DNA of 64,000 bases from Aricia agestis (Eukaryota > Arthropoda > Insecta > Lepidoptera > Lycaenidae). Shown piece after piece: positions 54,741 to 64,000 of this stretch. The stretch spans positions 16,119,262 to 16,183,261 of the forward strand of contig NC_056418.1 in the NCBI RefSeq assembly GCF_905147365.1, read 5' to 3'. The number at the start of each line of letters is the position of its first letter. Within the stretch, counting starts at the first letter, position 1. The position numbers and the translations under genes were made by a program. Under the pieces are notes generated by a model. That model ran no database searches, was not told where the DNA came from, and was given only the letters and a program-made list of their open reading frames with translations.

Positions 54741-55548
54741 AATACGTCATATTAACTTTACAGCGGATGCCACGAACAAAAGAACCCTTTTAATATGTCG
54801 CGTACGCTGTAAAATCTTCGTACGTAAACAAACAATGTTATGTTTTCCATAATTTTCAGCCTACTTCAGTTACAATAGGATGAGATTTGCTCGCAGATAT
54901 GAAACATATTAAATAATATGTGAATATACTCGTAAATATAAAAGTATGATTTAGTAAAGAATTTGGTTATGAGAATATGAGAATTGAGAACGGCTGGGTG
55001 AGTTCGGGTGTAATGCTCGCTAAGCCGTGAAGGATACTTGAATCTGGGAGAGGGTTGGACCACAGAACAGTTTGATACAGTAGACGAATATAAAACGCAC
55101 CACGTATTGCTGCAAACTATATATTTTGGAATCTCTTATTCTTCGGTTTGGAATCGGGCTATATCTTCTGTTGTGATCTTATACCATAAAAATGTTCGAT
55201 TTTATAATACATTATCAGTATTATGTAATGCTGTCTTTCGTTGTTCTTTAAATTACATATCTGAACAGAGAATGTTTACAAAAATTGTTTGGCACGCACA
55301 CGGCACAGCCTTTATACAATTTTCTGAGCATATCCGCACGAAATTTATTCTTGACTTCTGTCTCTATTTTTTTCTGTGGCCCGAAATCAAGTCCTGATAT
55401 CGGGGAATGGCTGAACTGTGAACAATGAGCAGTTATGAATAATTGGTTCGGGACATTTTGTTTTGTTTGACGAGGACTATCTGAGGACGGGACGTTTTGT
55501 CGGACGAGGTTGATGATACGAGGCACCTGGCCCTTTATCCAAGTCCTT
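54741..55548. other. no gene recognised
   Basis: Overlapping short ORFs at 55038-55571 on both strands show no family; nothing else is supported. Confidence 0.45.
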
Positions 55549-55670
55549 TTATTTATAGAATTGTCGATCAAAATGAATGAAATTGAAATTTAAGCGTTCG
55601 TTAATATGACGTTGACATTTCAATTCACATTTATACATACATTCAATTTGATCGACGATTCTGTAAATAA
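55549..55670. mobile_element. small MITE-like element, about 30-bp inverted ends
   Basis: TTATTTATAGAATTGTCGAT with CAAAATGAATG pairs with CATTCAATTTGATCGACGAT and TCTGTAAATAA at the right. Confidence 0.7.
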
Positions 55671-56149
55671 GCGATAAAGAAAACGTCTTGGCTACAGGCT
55701 CTGGACTCAGCTAATCAATTTCACTCTGACTACAAACATCCTCTAAATCTTTAGGCCCCTTTTCACGTTGTGCTGCGATATTCATGGTCCTGATGCTGTC
55801 CATATCATAGCCAATCGACATCGACCTGCATGGACAATCATACAATACATCTAAACGTTCTTAATCGCTTGTTATGACGTGCACAGAGCACACATCATTT
55901 CCATCGTTATAAGGCTAATCTTACTTAATTGTAACCTTCTTTTAAATGTCAAGTATCTTTTGGTTTCATTATGATAGACCCACGATAAATTCTAGCAAAA
56001 GGATTTAAGTATCTGTATTGGGAATAACGACAAATGAGCAGACACGTGCGTTGCCTTAAAACTTCAGCTCTCTGATTCCAGTGCGTGGCGCCTTAAAGCT
56101 CCGGTTACTACAGGCGTCGAGGTTCCCCGGTCTTGTTTAATCTCCATAA
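55671..56149. other. no gene recognised
   Basis: Nothing supported. Confidence 0.5.
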
Positions 56150-56374
56150 GAGCCTGTCCACACGGGCGCTGCGTCATCGCAGCGTTATTACGAAGCAGTC
56201 TTAACTTCAACACCCCCTCCCGCTTCGTCTCGGGGGCTGCTGTCCGTCATGTGTGCGTTGCGACGACGCAACGCGCCGTGTGAACACCTTGGTTATTTGT
56301 ATGTAAAACAATGCAATAACAGCGCTGCGTCGGTCGACGCAACGCTGACGCAACGCGCCGTGTGGACTCGCCCT
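56150..56374. mobile_element. MITE-like element, GC-rich inverted ends
   Basis: AGCCTGTCCACACGGGCGCT pairs with GCGCCGTGTGGACTCGCCCT. The interior contains a second inverted theme (GCGTTGCGACGACGCAACGC). Confidence 0.7.
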
Positions 56375-56375
56375 A

Positions 56376-56538
56376 AGGGTCAATTCAGACCGCAACGCGA
56401 CGAGGCGAGGCGAGGCGCGGCGCGGCATAAATTTGTATGGGTTTGACAGATTTCAATTGCGTGAGACGTCTTGTGAATCTGTCAAATCCATATTTTAGAA
56501 ATGCATCTACGCGTCGCGTTGCGGTCTGAATTTACCCT
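56376..56538. mobile_element. MITE-like element, about 28-bp inverted ends
   Basis: AGGGTCAATTCAGACCGCAA with CGCGACG pairs with CGTCGCGTTGCGGTCTGAAT and TTACCCT; inner TTTGACAGATT / AATCTGTCAAA also pairs. It lies end to end with the previous element. Confidence 0.8.
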
Positions 56539-56769
56539 AAGTCATTGTAACGCGCCACTGACCACCGCTCGATATTGAACGACCTGGATTATGAATGCCC
56601 TGAAATTAAAAATTGGAAACCTACAAATCATTCAAAGTTAGTCAAAAAAAACGATAATGTAACTCTGAACCGACTTGTTATACTTGTTATATTTAGAGTC
56701 AGAGATAATTTGAAGTAAACGAGCTGTGATTCGGCATAAGGTCGGCTAGTCGCCGCATAATTATGGTTG

Positions 56770-56834
56770 ACCAGTTTAAGGGGGACCCTCGTAGCGTACA
56801 TTTAGTATGCTACGAAGGTCGAGCTTAAACTGGT
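56770..56834. repeat. imperfect hairpin, about 29-bp arms
   Basis: ACCAGTTTAAG...CCTCGTAGCGTAC pairs with GTATGCTACGAAGG...CTTAAACTGGT. Confidence 0.8.
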
Positions 56835-56835
56835 A

Positions 56836-57216
56836 TTTTTTTTTTAAGAAATAAAGGGCAAACGAGCAGGGTCACCTGATGGACAGCAACTTCCGTCGCC
56901 CATGGACACTCGCAGCATCAGAAGAGTTGCAAGTGCGTTGCCGGCCTTTTAAGAGGGAACAGGGTAATAGGGGAGGGTAAGGAAGGAAAGGGAAGGGAAT
57001 AGGGGAGGGTAGAGAAGGGAAGGGAATAGGGGAGGGTAGGGAAGGGAATAGGGGAGGGTAGGGAAGGGAATAGGGTAGGGGATTGGGCCTCCGGTAAACT
57101 CACTCACTCGGCGAAACACAGCGCAAGCGCTGTTTCACGCCGGTTTTCCGTGAGAACGTGGTATTTCTCCGGTCGAGCCGGCCCATTCGTGCCGAAGCAT
57201 GGCTGGCCCACGTATA
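56836..57216 (-). mobile_element. SINE-like element sharing the CR1-type LINE tail, copy 4
   Basis: Longest copy because its G-rich middle (56955-57085) holds the most AGGGAAGGGAATAGGGG-like units. Head and tail as in the other copies. Confidence 0.82.
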
Positions 57217-57660
57217 AAATTTAAAATCGGTCAGTCTATAATAATTAATATTATGACTATTTGTATAATATTATAATGAATTGGTTTCTTATAAATTATA
57301 ATATAGGCGCCGCGTCCAAATTCTAAACCAATAAAATGTCTATACTTACGGGTAATTGAGAAAAATAAATAAACATTGAACATAACAATGTTAGCGACTG
57401 TGCTGTTGAAATAACTGTGGGTTTAAAACAGTCGCAACTCGAGAGTTTGGGAGTTAACTCGCGGTAGTTGTTGTGTAGAGTACCTGTCGAGGCTTTCCAG
57501 GCTTGAAATACCTTTTAAACTGTATTTGAAATGCGATTCCAATATTTTTTCTCGCTTTTTACTAGAAGTTGTATGTAATTTTGTGCGTACAAAAAGAAAT
57601 CCCACGAAAACGGTACATTTTGTCCTGATAAAGTAACCATGTCTATCCTTTAGTCCATAA
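57217..57660. other. no gene recognised
   Basis: AT-rich; nothing supported. Confidence 0.5.
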
Positions 57661-57671
57661 TTATTTATCTA

Positions 57672-58025
57672 CGCCTCCGTGGTCCAGTGGTTCAGAGCTC
57701 GGCTCTTGACTCGGAGGTCGTGGGTTCGATTCCCGCGTTGGAAACATGTTATTTCCAAGTTTGGTTAGGATAATGCAGGCTGATCACCTGATTGTCTGAC
57801 AAGTAAGATGATCCATGCGTCGGATGGGCATGTAAAAAGTCGGTCCTGCGCCTGATCTCTCGCCAGTCGTGTCGGTCTACCGTCCCACTGGGTTATGAGA
57901 GTAAAGGAATAGAGAGTGCTCTTGTGTACTGCGCACACACCTGGGCACTATAAAATGACTCCTGCGTAGCCGGCCTGGTTTCAATGAAACCGGCCACCGT
58001 CACCGAAACCGGTGTGGGAGCTATT
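57672..58025 (+). mobile_element. tRNA-Lys-like SINE, copy 2, with 11-bp target duplication
   Basis: A box TGGTCCAGTGG and B box GGGTTCGATTCCC are intact. The head from GCTCTTGACTCGG to GTCGTGGGTTCGATTCCC parallels tRNA-Lys(CTT) (loop CTCTTGA; TCGTGGGTTCGA). The body then runs GTTATTTCCAAGTTTGGTTA to GTCACCGAAACCGGTG. TTATTTATCTA flanks both sides (57661-57671, 58026-58036), proving retroposition. Confidence 0.88.
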
Positions 58026-58036
58026 TTATTTATCTA

Positions 58037-58190
58037 TAACTAGCTGGCCCGGTGAACTTTGTGTCACTTTAAAACCTTCCCTGGACTTCTACGAATATTT
58101 TAAGGCTATAATCAGCCCAATCCGTTCAGCCGTTTTTTGAGTTTTAGCGCGACTAACACATTTGAAAATCCATTTTTATATATAAGAAGA
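58037..58190. mobile_element. Helitron-like fragment
   Basis: TAACTAGCTGGCCCGGTGAA and AATCCGTTCAGCCGTTTTTT, typical phrases of the Lep1-like repeats; truncated. Confidence 0.4.
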
Positions 58191-58235
58191 AGATATGTAA
58201 AATAACTCAACTGAACCGATTTTGATGGACTCGGA

Positions 58236-58456
58236 CACTTAGGGTGAAGCCAAACGAGCGTAACTTTTAAGTTGTGAGTCGCAGAATTTCGGCTGGCAGA
58301 AAATCTTTTGGTGCATTCAGTTTCATACAAAAGTCCCGTTTGATTCACACGAGTGTAATTTTGTGAGTCATGATTTGTATGAAAGGATATTTACGCAGCA
58401 GAAATTCTGCAACTCACGACTCACAAAATTACGCTCGTTTGGCTTCACCTTTAGGG
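58236..58456. mobile_element. MITE-like element, about 50-bp inverted ends
   Basis: AGGGTGAAGCCAAACGAGCG pairs with CGCTCGTTTGGCTTCACCT; GTGAGTCGCAGAATTTC pairs with GAAATTCTGCAACTCAC. Confidence 0.82.
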
Positions 58457-59146
58457 TGGAGTGGACCATGCGAAAAATTTCTATTGCGTACACGACGGGC
58501 ATCTAGATTCTAGTCGAGAACTAGAATTGAAACCATAAACATCCAGTTTCAATTCTAAACAGCACCCAACTAGAATATCTGAGCGATGAATTTCGAGCGT
58601 TTGGTGGGAATTGTTGCCGGCGATGTAGTGACGTCGCGCGTCGCGCGGTAATATTCAATAGCGCGTCACCCGAATGTGTACGCCGTTAGTGATGTTTACA
58701 TCGACGTGAGGAGAATCTTACGCGAGAGTGTTTATAATATAGTTATAATATTGTATGTTACGTCCGAATCGGAGATTTTTTTCTGATAGCTTTTTGTTAA
58801 AAGCTAGCTCTTGTCGCAGAGCACTACCTAAACATATCATTGTTGTGTCGACGTTAAAAAAAAGTGGAAATCATATTATTATGTTAAAAATAAAATATTT
58901 TGATATTGATTTTATTTCGTTTCTTTTTAAGCTTTCGTTTTTGTTAAAAGAAACCTCGAACCGATAAAATGAAAGAGCAAAGCGGTTGATTGAATACCTA
59001 AAGGTGAGCAACTCCCAATTGCGCAGCAATAACCGACTGGATCAAATCTGACTAAGTGCGATGAGTTATGTGGAATCCCATACATTACTGACGTGTAACT
59101 TGTCATGAAACTGGCGAATTCGTTATGACTAGAGGGCCAGCCCCAG
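58457..59146. other. no gene recognised
   Basis: Includes a small stem AGAATTGAAAC / GTTTCAATTCT near 58524-58557 and a GC-rich patch 58610-58650. No coding support. Confidence 0.4.
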
Positions 59147-59300
59147 TAGACAAGTGGCAGGCGATTATCGTAAACGCTAACAAAATGTATGCAATTTGAC
59201 ATTATGAGTCATCGTTTCGCTAGCGAATACTAAATTGTCAAATCCCATACATTTTGTGACGTTGCGTTGACGTTTACGATAATCGCTTGCCCCTTGTCTA
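59147..59300. mobile_element. MITE-like element, about 60-bp inverted ends
   Basis: TAGACAAGTGGCAGGCGATT pairs with AATCGCTTGCCCCTTGTCTA; TATCGTAAACG and ACAAAATGTATG blocks pair internally. Confidence 0.8.
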
Positions 59301-60552
59301 GGCCCGCAGATGTGTTGGGAACGTTGGAATATCCGCAGTAGCCGGCAGCTCCCAGCGAGCAGCTCGCAGCGACGAAGCTATTAATCAAGCCCTATGAATA
59401 TGGAACCCCACAGCGCCGCAGCCCGTTCCGCCCCGCTGAATCGCAGACCGCTCTAATGCCCAATTTTTGGCTATCATTTCGTGAAAACGATTTCTGAGAC
59501 GGTGGTTCTTTAAAACAGCAGGCTTGATAATAATAATTTCTAGTGCCCCATCGCGGGAAACTCGCCACTGACGAAATCGACAGCCAATCGAGTCGACCAG
59601 ACATAGGCTATTTTTTTATATTACGGAAATCGTATTTTCCTCGTGGTCACGCGAAGTTAACATGGCGTTAATATTATTGCAATGTGGTTGACCAAATGTA
59701 GCGGTTATTTAATTCGTATCGCAGTGGAAAGTGTCCGCCGCGCCACGTCGAGTTACCCGGCTTTAATTGCAAACCCGAATGTCCGAAAACCAATCAATGT
59801 AACGCAACTGGCGACCCTTCATTACTGAAAAAAATCAATTGTGAATACGATTGATTCAATTAACTTCAATTGGGAAAATCAAACGCTGGCCGTAATCTAA
59901 ATGCTAGATTTTTTTTTGTTGACATTTGACATTGCTACAGTAGCCAGTTTAGTGCTGGATCGGCTCTATTGCTTATATTATGTGCATTTGTTAAATATAT
60001 TGTACGGGTCAATGCCCGTACAGCGTGTGTTGACTTATTAGTTATTACCTACTAATTAGTATACTAATAATAGTAGTACTAATTAGTAAACTTAGGTAAT
60101 AATGCAACTCTGCATCTTTGATTAATTATTACTTTTGAATAATGTAATAAAGCTCAGTTCACGACGCGACATCTCACCGAGCGCGTGACTCGATCTTATA
60201 TACCATTTTAGTAATAGTCTGATCTATTCAATACAGGAATATTCTTTGATCTCTTGTTTATCTATCCCAACCCCGAACGTATATGTTCTGCAAAAGTTGG
60301 ACGCTCTGGGCTTTTAAACTGATCTTCTCTCAAAGAATAAGACGTGGCTAAGTTTTTTAAGTGGTTTCTCTGTTCAATAGCAATGTTAGCAGGATAAACA
60401 CGGTATTAACTCACAATAAGCTCGAGAATATTATGTGGACTTATCGCGTCACGTCCAATGGAGATTTTTCTTACATTCTATTTTAACGGCCTTTAAAATA
60501 TTTCATAGTAGGTACACGATTTATGATTCCTAGGTTTTAAGCTACGACTTTA
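59301..60552. other. no gene recognised
   Basis: GC-mixed to about 59830, then AT-rich. No family recognised. Confidence 0.4.
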
Positions 60553-60742
60553 AGTGTCTAAAACACACCATGCCGAAGTTCCGCGGCTTAAGTTCGGCAT
60601 GATTCCGCCTGCAATGTGTTTTAAATTACCGATGACACACCATGCCGAAATTCCGTCGCATTATATTGTATGCGTTTGACATTGCTGACTTAATCATGCC
60701 GAACTTCCGCCGCGGAACTTCTGCATGGTGTATTTAGACACT
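60553..60742. mobile_element. MITE-like element, about 33-bp inverted ends
   Basis: AGTGTCTAAAACACACCATG with CCGAAGTTCCGCGGC pairs with the right end (GCCGCGGAACTTCTGCATGG...TAGACACT). The motif ACACACCATGCCGAA occurs again inside (60634), so units have been rearranged. Confidence 0.78.
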
Positions 60743-60841
60743 AAATATCCAATATCAGGGCGGCCGCTGGCGCTGACTTGTGTTTGATCTGTCAAATTAA
60801 AATATATCTCGTTAGTTCTGTCATCTGTGCCTTCGTAATGT

Positions 60842-60887
60842 CCATAGACATAATATATACTGTCGTAGCATTATATTATGTCTATGG
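60842..60887. repeat. hairpin, 16-bp perfect arms
   Basis: CCATAGACATAATATA pairs with 60872-60887 around a 14-nt loop. Confidence 0.85.
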
Positions 60888-60994
60888 TAATGTCAACAGT
60901 AACCGATATTGGTTTTATTTAAATTGCCTACCTTTACAATTTTGTGAAGCTATAATATTTAACAGCATATCAAGTGCAATCGTTCCTCTCATCT

Positions 60995-61154
60995 GTAGAT
61001 AATACACAAGCTATGCAAGTATCACGGTAGATAATACACAAGCTATGCAAGTATCACGGTAGATAATACACAAGCTATGCAAGTATCACGGTAGATAATA
61101 CACAAGCTATGCAAGTATCACGGTAGATAATACACAAGCTATGCAAGTATCACG
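60995..61154 (+). repeat. 32-bp tandem repeat, exactly 5 copies
   Basis: Unit begins GTAGATAATACACAAGCTAT and ends GTATCACG. All five copies are identical at 60995, 61027, 61059, 61091 and 61123. The absence of any variation means recent expansion. No spacers, so it is not a CRISPR array. Confidence 0.98.
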
Positions 61155-61192
61155 TCAACCTCCATGATTTCCGAACCATCTCTTTGTTTTCT

Positions 61193-61412
61193 AACATTGA
61201 ACTATTATTACTACGTATAGAAAAGACAGCGAGAACAAAATCTATGCCCCAACTACCAACCAACTAAGTACTAGTCATAGAATACGATATCACCGTGACA
61301 GAGGCGACACTTTTACATGAAATAACACTTTGAGTTGATGCCAGCCAGCTTCAACGCACAGCGCGAAAAACAAGTTAGTCGTTTCTATACGTAGTAATAA
61401 TAGTTCAATGTT
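61193..61412. mobile_element. MITE-like element, 31-bp perfect inverted ends
   Basis: AACATTGAACTATTATTACT (arm 61193-61223) pairs without mismatch with 61382-61412. The 158-bp interior has no ORF of note. Confidence 0.85.
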
Positions 61413-62136
61413 GTCTAGCCGATTTGTTTGCCACGCGTTTATAACAATATTGAAGGTTTCGAGACACTAATAGAGTTGGAATAGAACGTGAGCGCAGTAA
61501 ACATTAACAAAACGCGTCTAATTACGGCCTCCGTTCGCCGGAGCCTTCGGAGTGTACTCCGAAGTCGCCTGATCTAATTTTCCACGCAATAAAACTCAAT
61601 TTCAGATTAATTTATTTTATGAATCCCATTCTTTCGGTATCTTATTTAAATAATGGACTTCGACCTTCGATTAAGGAGAGTTACCTCGTGCCGCGAGTCC
61701 TCTCTCCTTAGGTATATTTTATGTTCTTTTTACCGGAGATTTTTACGTTTTGTGTTTTATGATACTCGCGTAATAGGGCTCAATGAAGCTTTAGGGATTT
61801 TTAGACTTGGAAATGATAAATATTCTTTCGTCTAAGCTTAAGCTTCGTAGCTTAGACTTTAATATGACTCCCCTTATCTATTTTTAGTATGATATTATAA
61901 TATCCATTCATGTCATAGAAAACTACATAATATTATGTTATACTCTGTCAGAAATAGTTATGTTATGTCGTAAAATATTTTCATGTATTGTAAAGATTGA
62001 AAAATATTTTTAATTAACATAGTTAACAACGTAGAAGGTTCTAGGAATATTATTACACAAACTGCGTGCTACGAACTGCTTAAAGATTGGCGATCACGTA
62101 TGATACCAACGTGAGAAAGTCGAATAAAAGATTTTT
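61413..62136. other. no gene recognised
   Basis: Contains a short stem GCCTTCGGAGTGTACTCCGA near 61542 and CTTAAGCTTCGTAGCTTAGA near 61839. Nothing coding is supported. Confidence 0.45.
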
Positions 62137-62466
62137 TTTATTTTTTATAAAATAAGGGGGCAAACGAGCAAACGGGTCACCTGATGGAAAGCAACTTCCG
62201 TCGCCCATGGACACTCGCAGCATCAGAAGAGCTGCAGGTGCGTTGCCGGCCTTTTAAGAGGGAATAGGTAAGGGGAGGGTAGGGATGGGAAGGGAAGGGA
62301 ATAGGGGAGGGTAGGGAAGGGAATAGGGTAGGGGATTGGGCCTCCGGTAAACTCACTCACTCGGCGAAACACAGCGCAAGCGCTGTTTCACGCCGGTTTT
62401 CTGTGAGGACGTGGTATTTCTCCGGTCGAGCCGGCCCATTCGTGCCGAAGCATGGCTCTCCCACGT
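62137..62466 (-). mobile_element. SINE-like element sharing the CR1-type LINE tail, copy 5
   Basis: Same order as the other copies, minus strand, from TCCCACGT at 62458 back to the T-rich end at 62137. Middle short (62263-62335). Confidence 0.82.
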
Positions 62467-62609
62467 CAAATATGTACGTCAAATAAAATATGAACAGAAT
62501 GTCGCTAAGCACTCCAGTCTGAAGTCTCCGTGTTATATTATTATGTCAGTTTACCTCGACACCACAGCCCGTAGTGTAAACATCACGCCTACTTAAATTA
62601 TTTAGAACT

Positions 62610-63470
62610 AGATGTTCCGCGCGGCTTCGCCCGCGTAATTTAGGATTGTCAAGGAAACCGTACATTTTTCCGAAAAAAAGAAACCTTTCTCGTGGTCTAT
62701 TCTTCATGTGTGCCAAATAACATAAAAATTGCTCCAGTAGTTTCTTAAGATAATAAGCAATTTTAAATAATTTCCTCCGTTTTTTCCACATTTTCCTCTA
62801 TTTCTTCGCTTTTATTAGTTTTAGCGTGATAAAATATTATAAATTATAGCCGTCCTCGATAAATGGGCTATCTAACACTAAAATAATTTTTCAAATCGGA
62901 CCAGTAGTTCCTGAGATTAGCGCGTTCAAATAAGCCCTTTCAAATAATTTCCACCGTTTTTTTCACATTTTCCTCTATTTCTTCACTTTTATTAGTCTTA
63001 GCGTGATAAAATAATATAGTCTTATAGCCTTTCTCAATAAATGAAATATCTAACGCTGAAATAATTTTTCAAATCGGACCAGTAGTTCCTGAGATTAGCA
63101 CGTTCAAAGCCCTTTCAAATAATTTCCCCCGTTTTTTCTACACTTTCCTCTATTTATTTGCCCCTATTGCTTCCTCAACAAAATATGGGCTATCTAACAC
63201 TGAAAGATTCTTCAAATTGGATCAGTAGTTCCTGAGATTAGCGCGTTCAAACAAGCCCTTTCAAATAATTTCCCCCCATTTTTATACACTTTCCTCTATT
63301 TCTTCGCTCCTATTAGTATTAGCGTAATAAAATTTTGCCTATAGCCTTCCTCAATAAATAGGCTATCTATCACTGAAAGATATTTTCAAATCGGACCAGT
63401 AGTTCCTGAGATTAGCGTGTTCCAACAAACTAACAAACTCTTCCACTTTATAATATTAGAATAGATTTCA
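62610..63470 (-). mobile_element. Lep1-like Helitron with four internal repeats, minus strand
   Basis: Left AACTAGATGTTCCGCGCGGC and right TTCCACTTTATAATATTAGA match the 3' and 5' ends of Lep1-type Helitrons read on the minus strand. Inside are four tandem units that start TTTCCTCTATTTCTTCGCTT-like at 62791, 62968, 63143 and 63288 and include CAAATCGGACCAGTAGTTCC. The spacing is about 175 bp, with the third unit shortened. Confidence 0.6.
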
Positions 63471-64000
63471 GTCTACATAGATACCGACAAGAAATTCAAT
63501 AGCCGTTTGAAAAGGAACACAAAAAACAACCTTTAGTAATTAATTTAAGATGTTTTAGAAACTCAAGCCTTTGGAATAACTGATTAGGATTTTATTAAAT
63601 TAGACAAAAAAGGTTCGTCGAGTGGTGCTCGATCAGACCCGGCCGCGGCCGCCTGCAGCGAGATTCACGTTTTAATTTAATAAATTTAAATAAATGATAA
63701 TTTATAGGAGCCCCACTTCAATGGGCAGATCGGTCGGATAGCACGATCCGACAGAAAACCAGACGGATTTCCGTCTGGTTTCGCTTCGCCGAGGCGAGTA
63801 TTGCTGACTTATCGTATCCGAGCTAGCGCCCGCGATAAAATAAATTTATTTTCGAGCTTTGATTTATAAACAATATCTTCTACTGTGTTTGCGTCGTAAT
63901 GTCCTTTATAAAACACAGTTTGTAACAGATAAGGCATTTACTGGGAGTGTTCCTCATTATCGGAGACTATAAACCGGCGCTCCCCGGTCCCCGGGGGTTC
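63471..64000. other. no gene recognised; contains a small perfect hairpin
   Basis: 63756-63781 forms AAACCAGACGG / CCGTCTGGTTT with an ATTT loop, just after a smaller TCGGATAG-CACGA-TCCGA stem. GC-rich CGGCCGCGGCCGCCTGCAGC at 63640. No ORF with support. Confidence 0.45.

Noticed and set aside
55038..55571. ORFs of 119 and 107 codons on opposite strands
   Set aside because: No family resemblance and composition like the surrounding noncoding DNA.
57672..57745. Functional tRNA-Lys gene in the second SINE
   Set aside because: tRNA-like head only; acceptor pairing is absent and the flanking duplication covers the whole 354-bp SINE.
60995..61154. Possible CRISPR-like array of 32-bp repeats
   Set aside because: Copies are directly abutting with no spacers, and the setting is eukaryotic.

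Overview
The window is eukaryotic, most likely nuclear DNA of a butterfly or moth (Lepidoptera). The evidence is AT-rich sequence with almost no long ORFs outside retrotransposons, plus repeat types familiar from Lepidoptera: a tRNA-Lys-like SINE, Helitron-like repeats with Lep1-type ends, piggyBac-like termini at TTAA, and CR1-group LINEs. The species cannot be named from sequence alone. I found no host protein-coding exon that I can support, no tRNA or rRNA gene and no CRISPR array. The only convincing coding regions belong to three retrotransposons.

Layout. (1) 2839-6394, minus strand: a CR1-group LINE, 5'-truncated inside ORF1, with an intact 979-codon endonuclease/reverse transcriptase ORF and a 16-bp target-site duplication. 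(2) 19787-24886, plus strand: a Ty3/gypsy-type LTR retrotransposon with two identical 398-bp LTRs, gag, a textbook A-AAA-AAC slippery site just before gag's double stop, and pol (protease, RT, RNase H, integrase with DD35E). Gag carries an extra frame change in a run of eight A. (3) 39810-44487, minus strand: a second, nearly full-length CR1-group LINE. Its ORF1 has a coiled coil and an SGNH-like region. Its ORF2 lies in the +1 frame and has no usable AUG at the junction.

Between and around these are many non-autonomous repeats: short elements with inverted ends (MITE-like), near-perfect palindromes, Helitron-like pieces, two piggyBac-like left ends, dead 3' pieces of another CR1-type LINE (9473-10140, 27533-28105), five copies of a SINE-like element that shares that LINE's 3' tail and carries a G-rich block, and two tRNA-Lys-like SINEs.

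From about 45 to 64 kb the interval outside the repeats is more complex and GC-mixed, with homeodomain-, Runx-, TCF- and Fox-like motifs. It looks like the intergenic or intronic regulatory landscape of a developmental gene; this is inference. Two GC-rich islands (8400-8667 and 49030-49499) are candidate promoters or untranslated first exons ending in splice-donor-like sequence. Simple tandem arrays include a 7-bp array (49139-49270), five exact 32-bp copies (60995-61154) and a (TA)n run (7511-7578).
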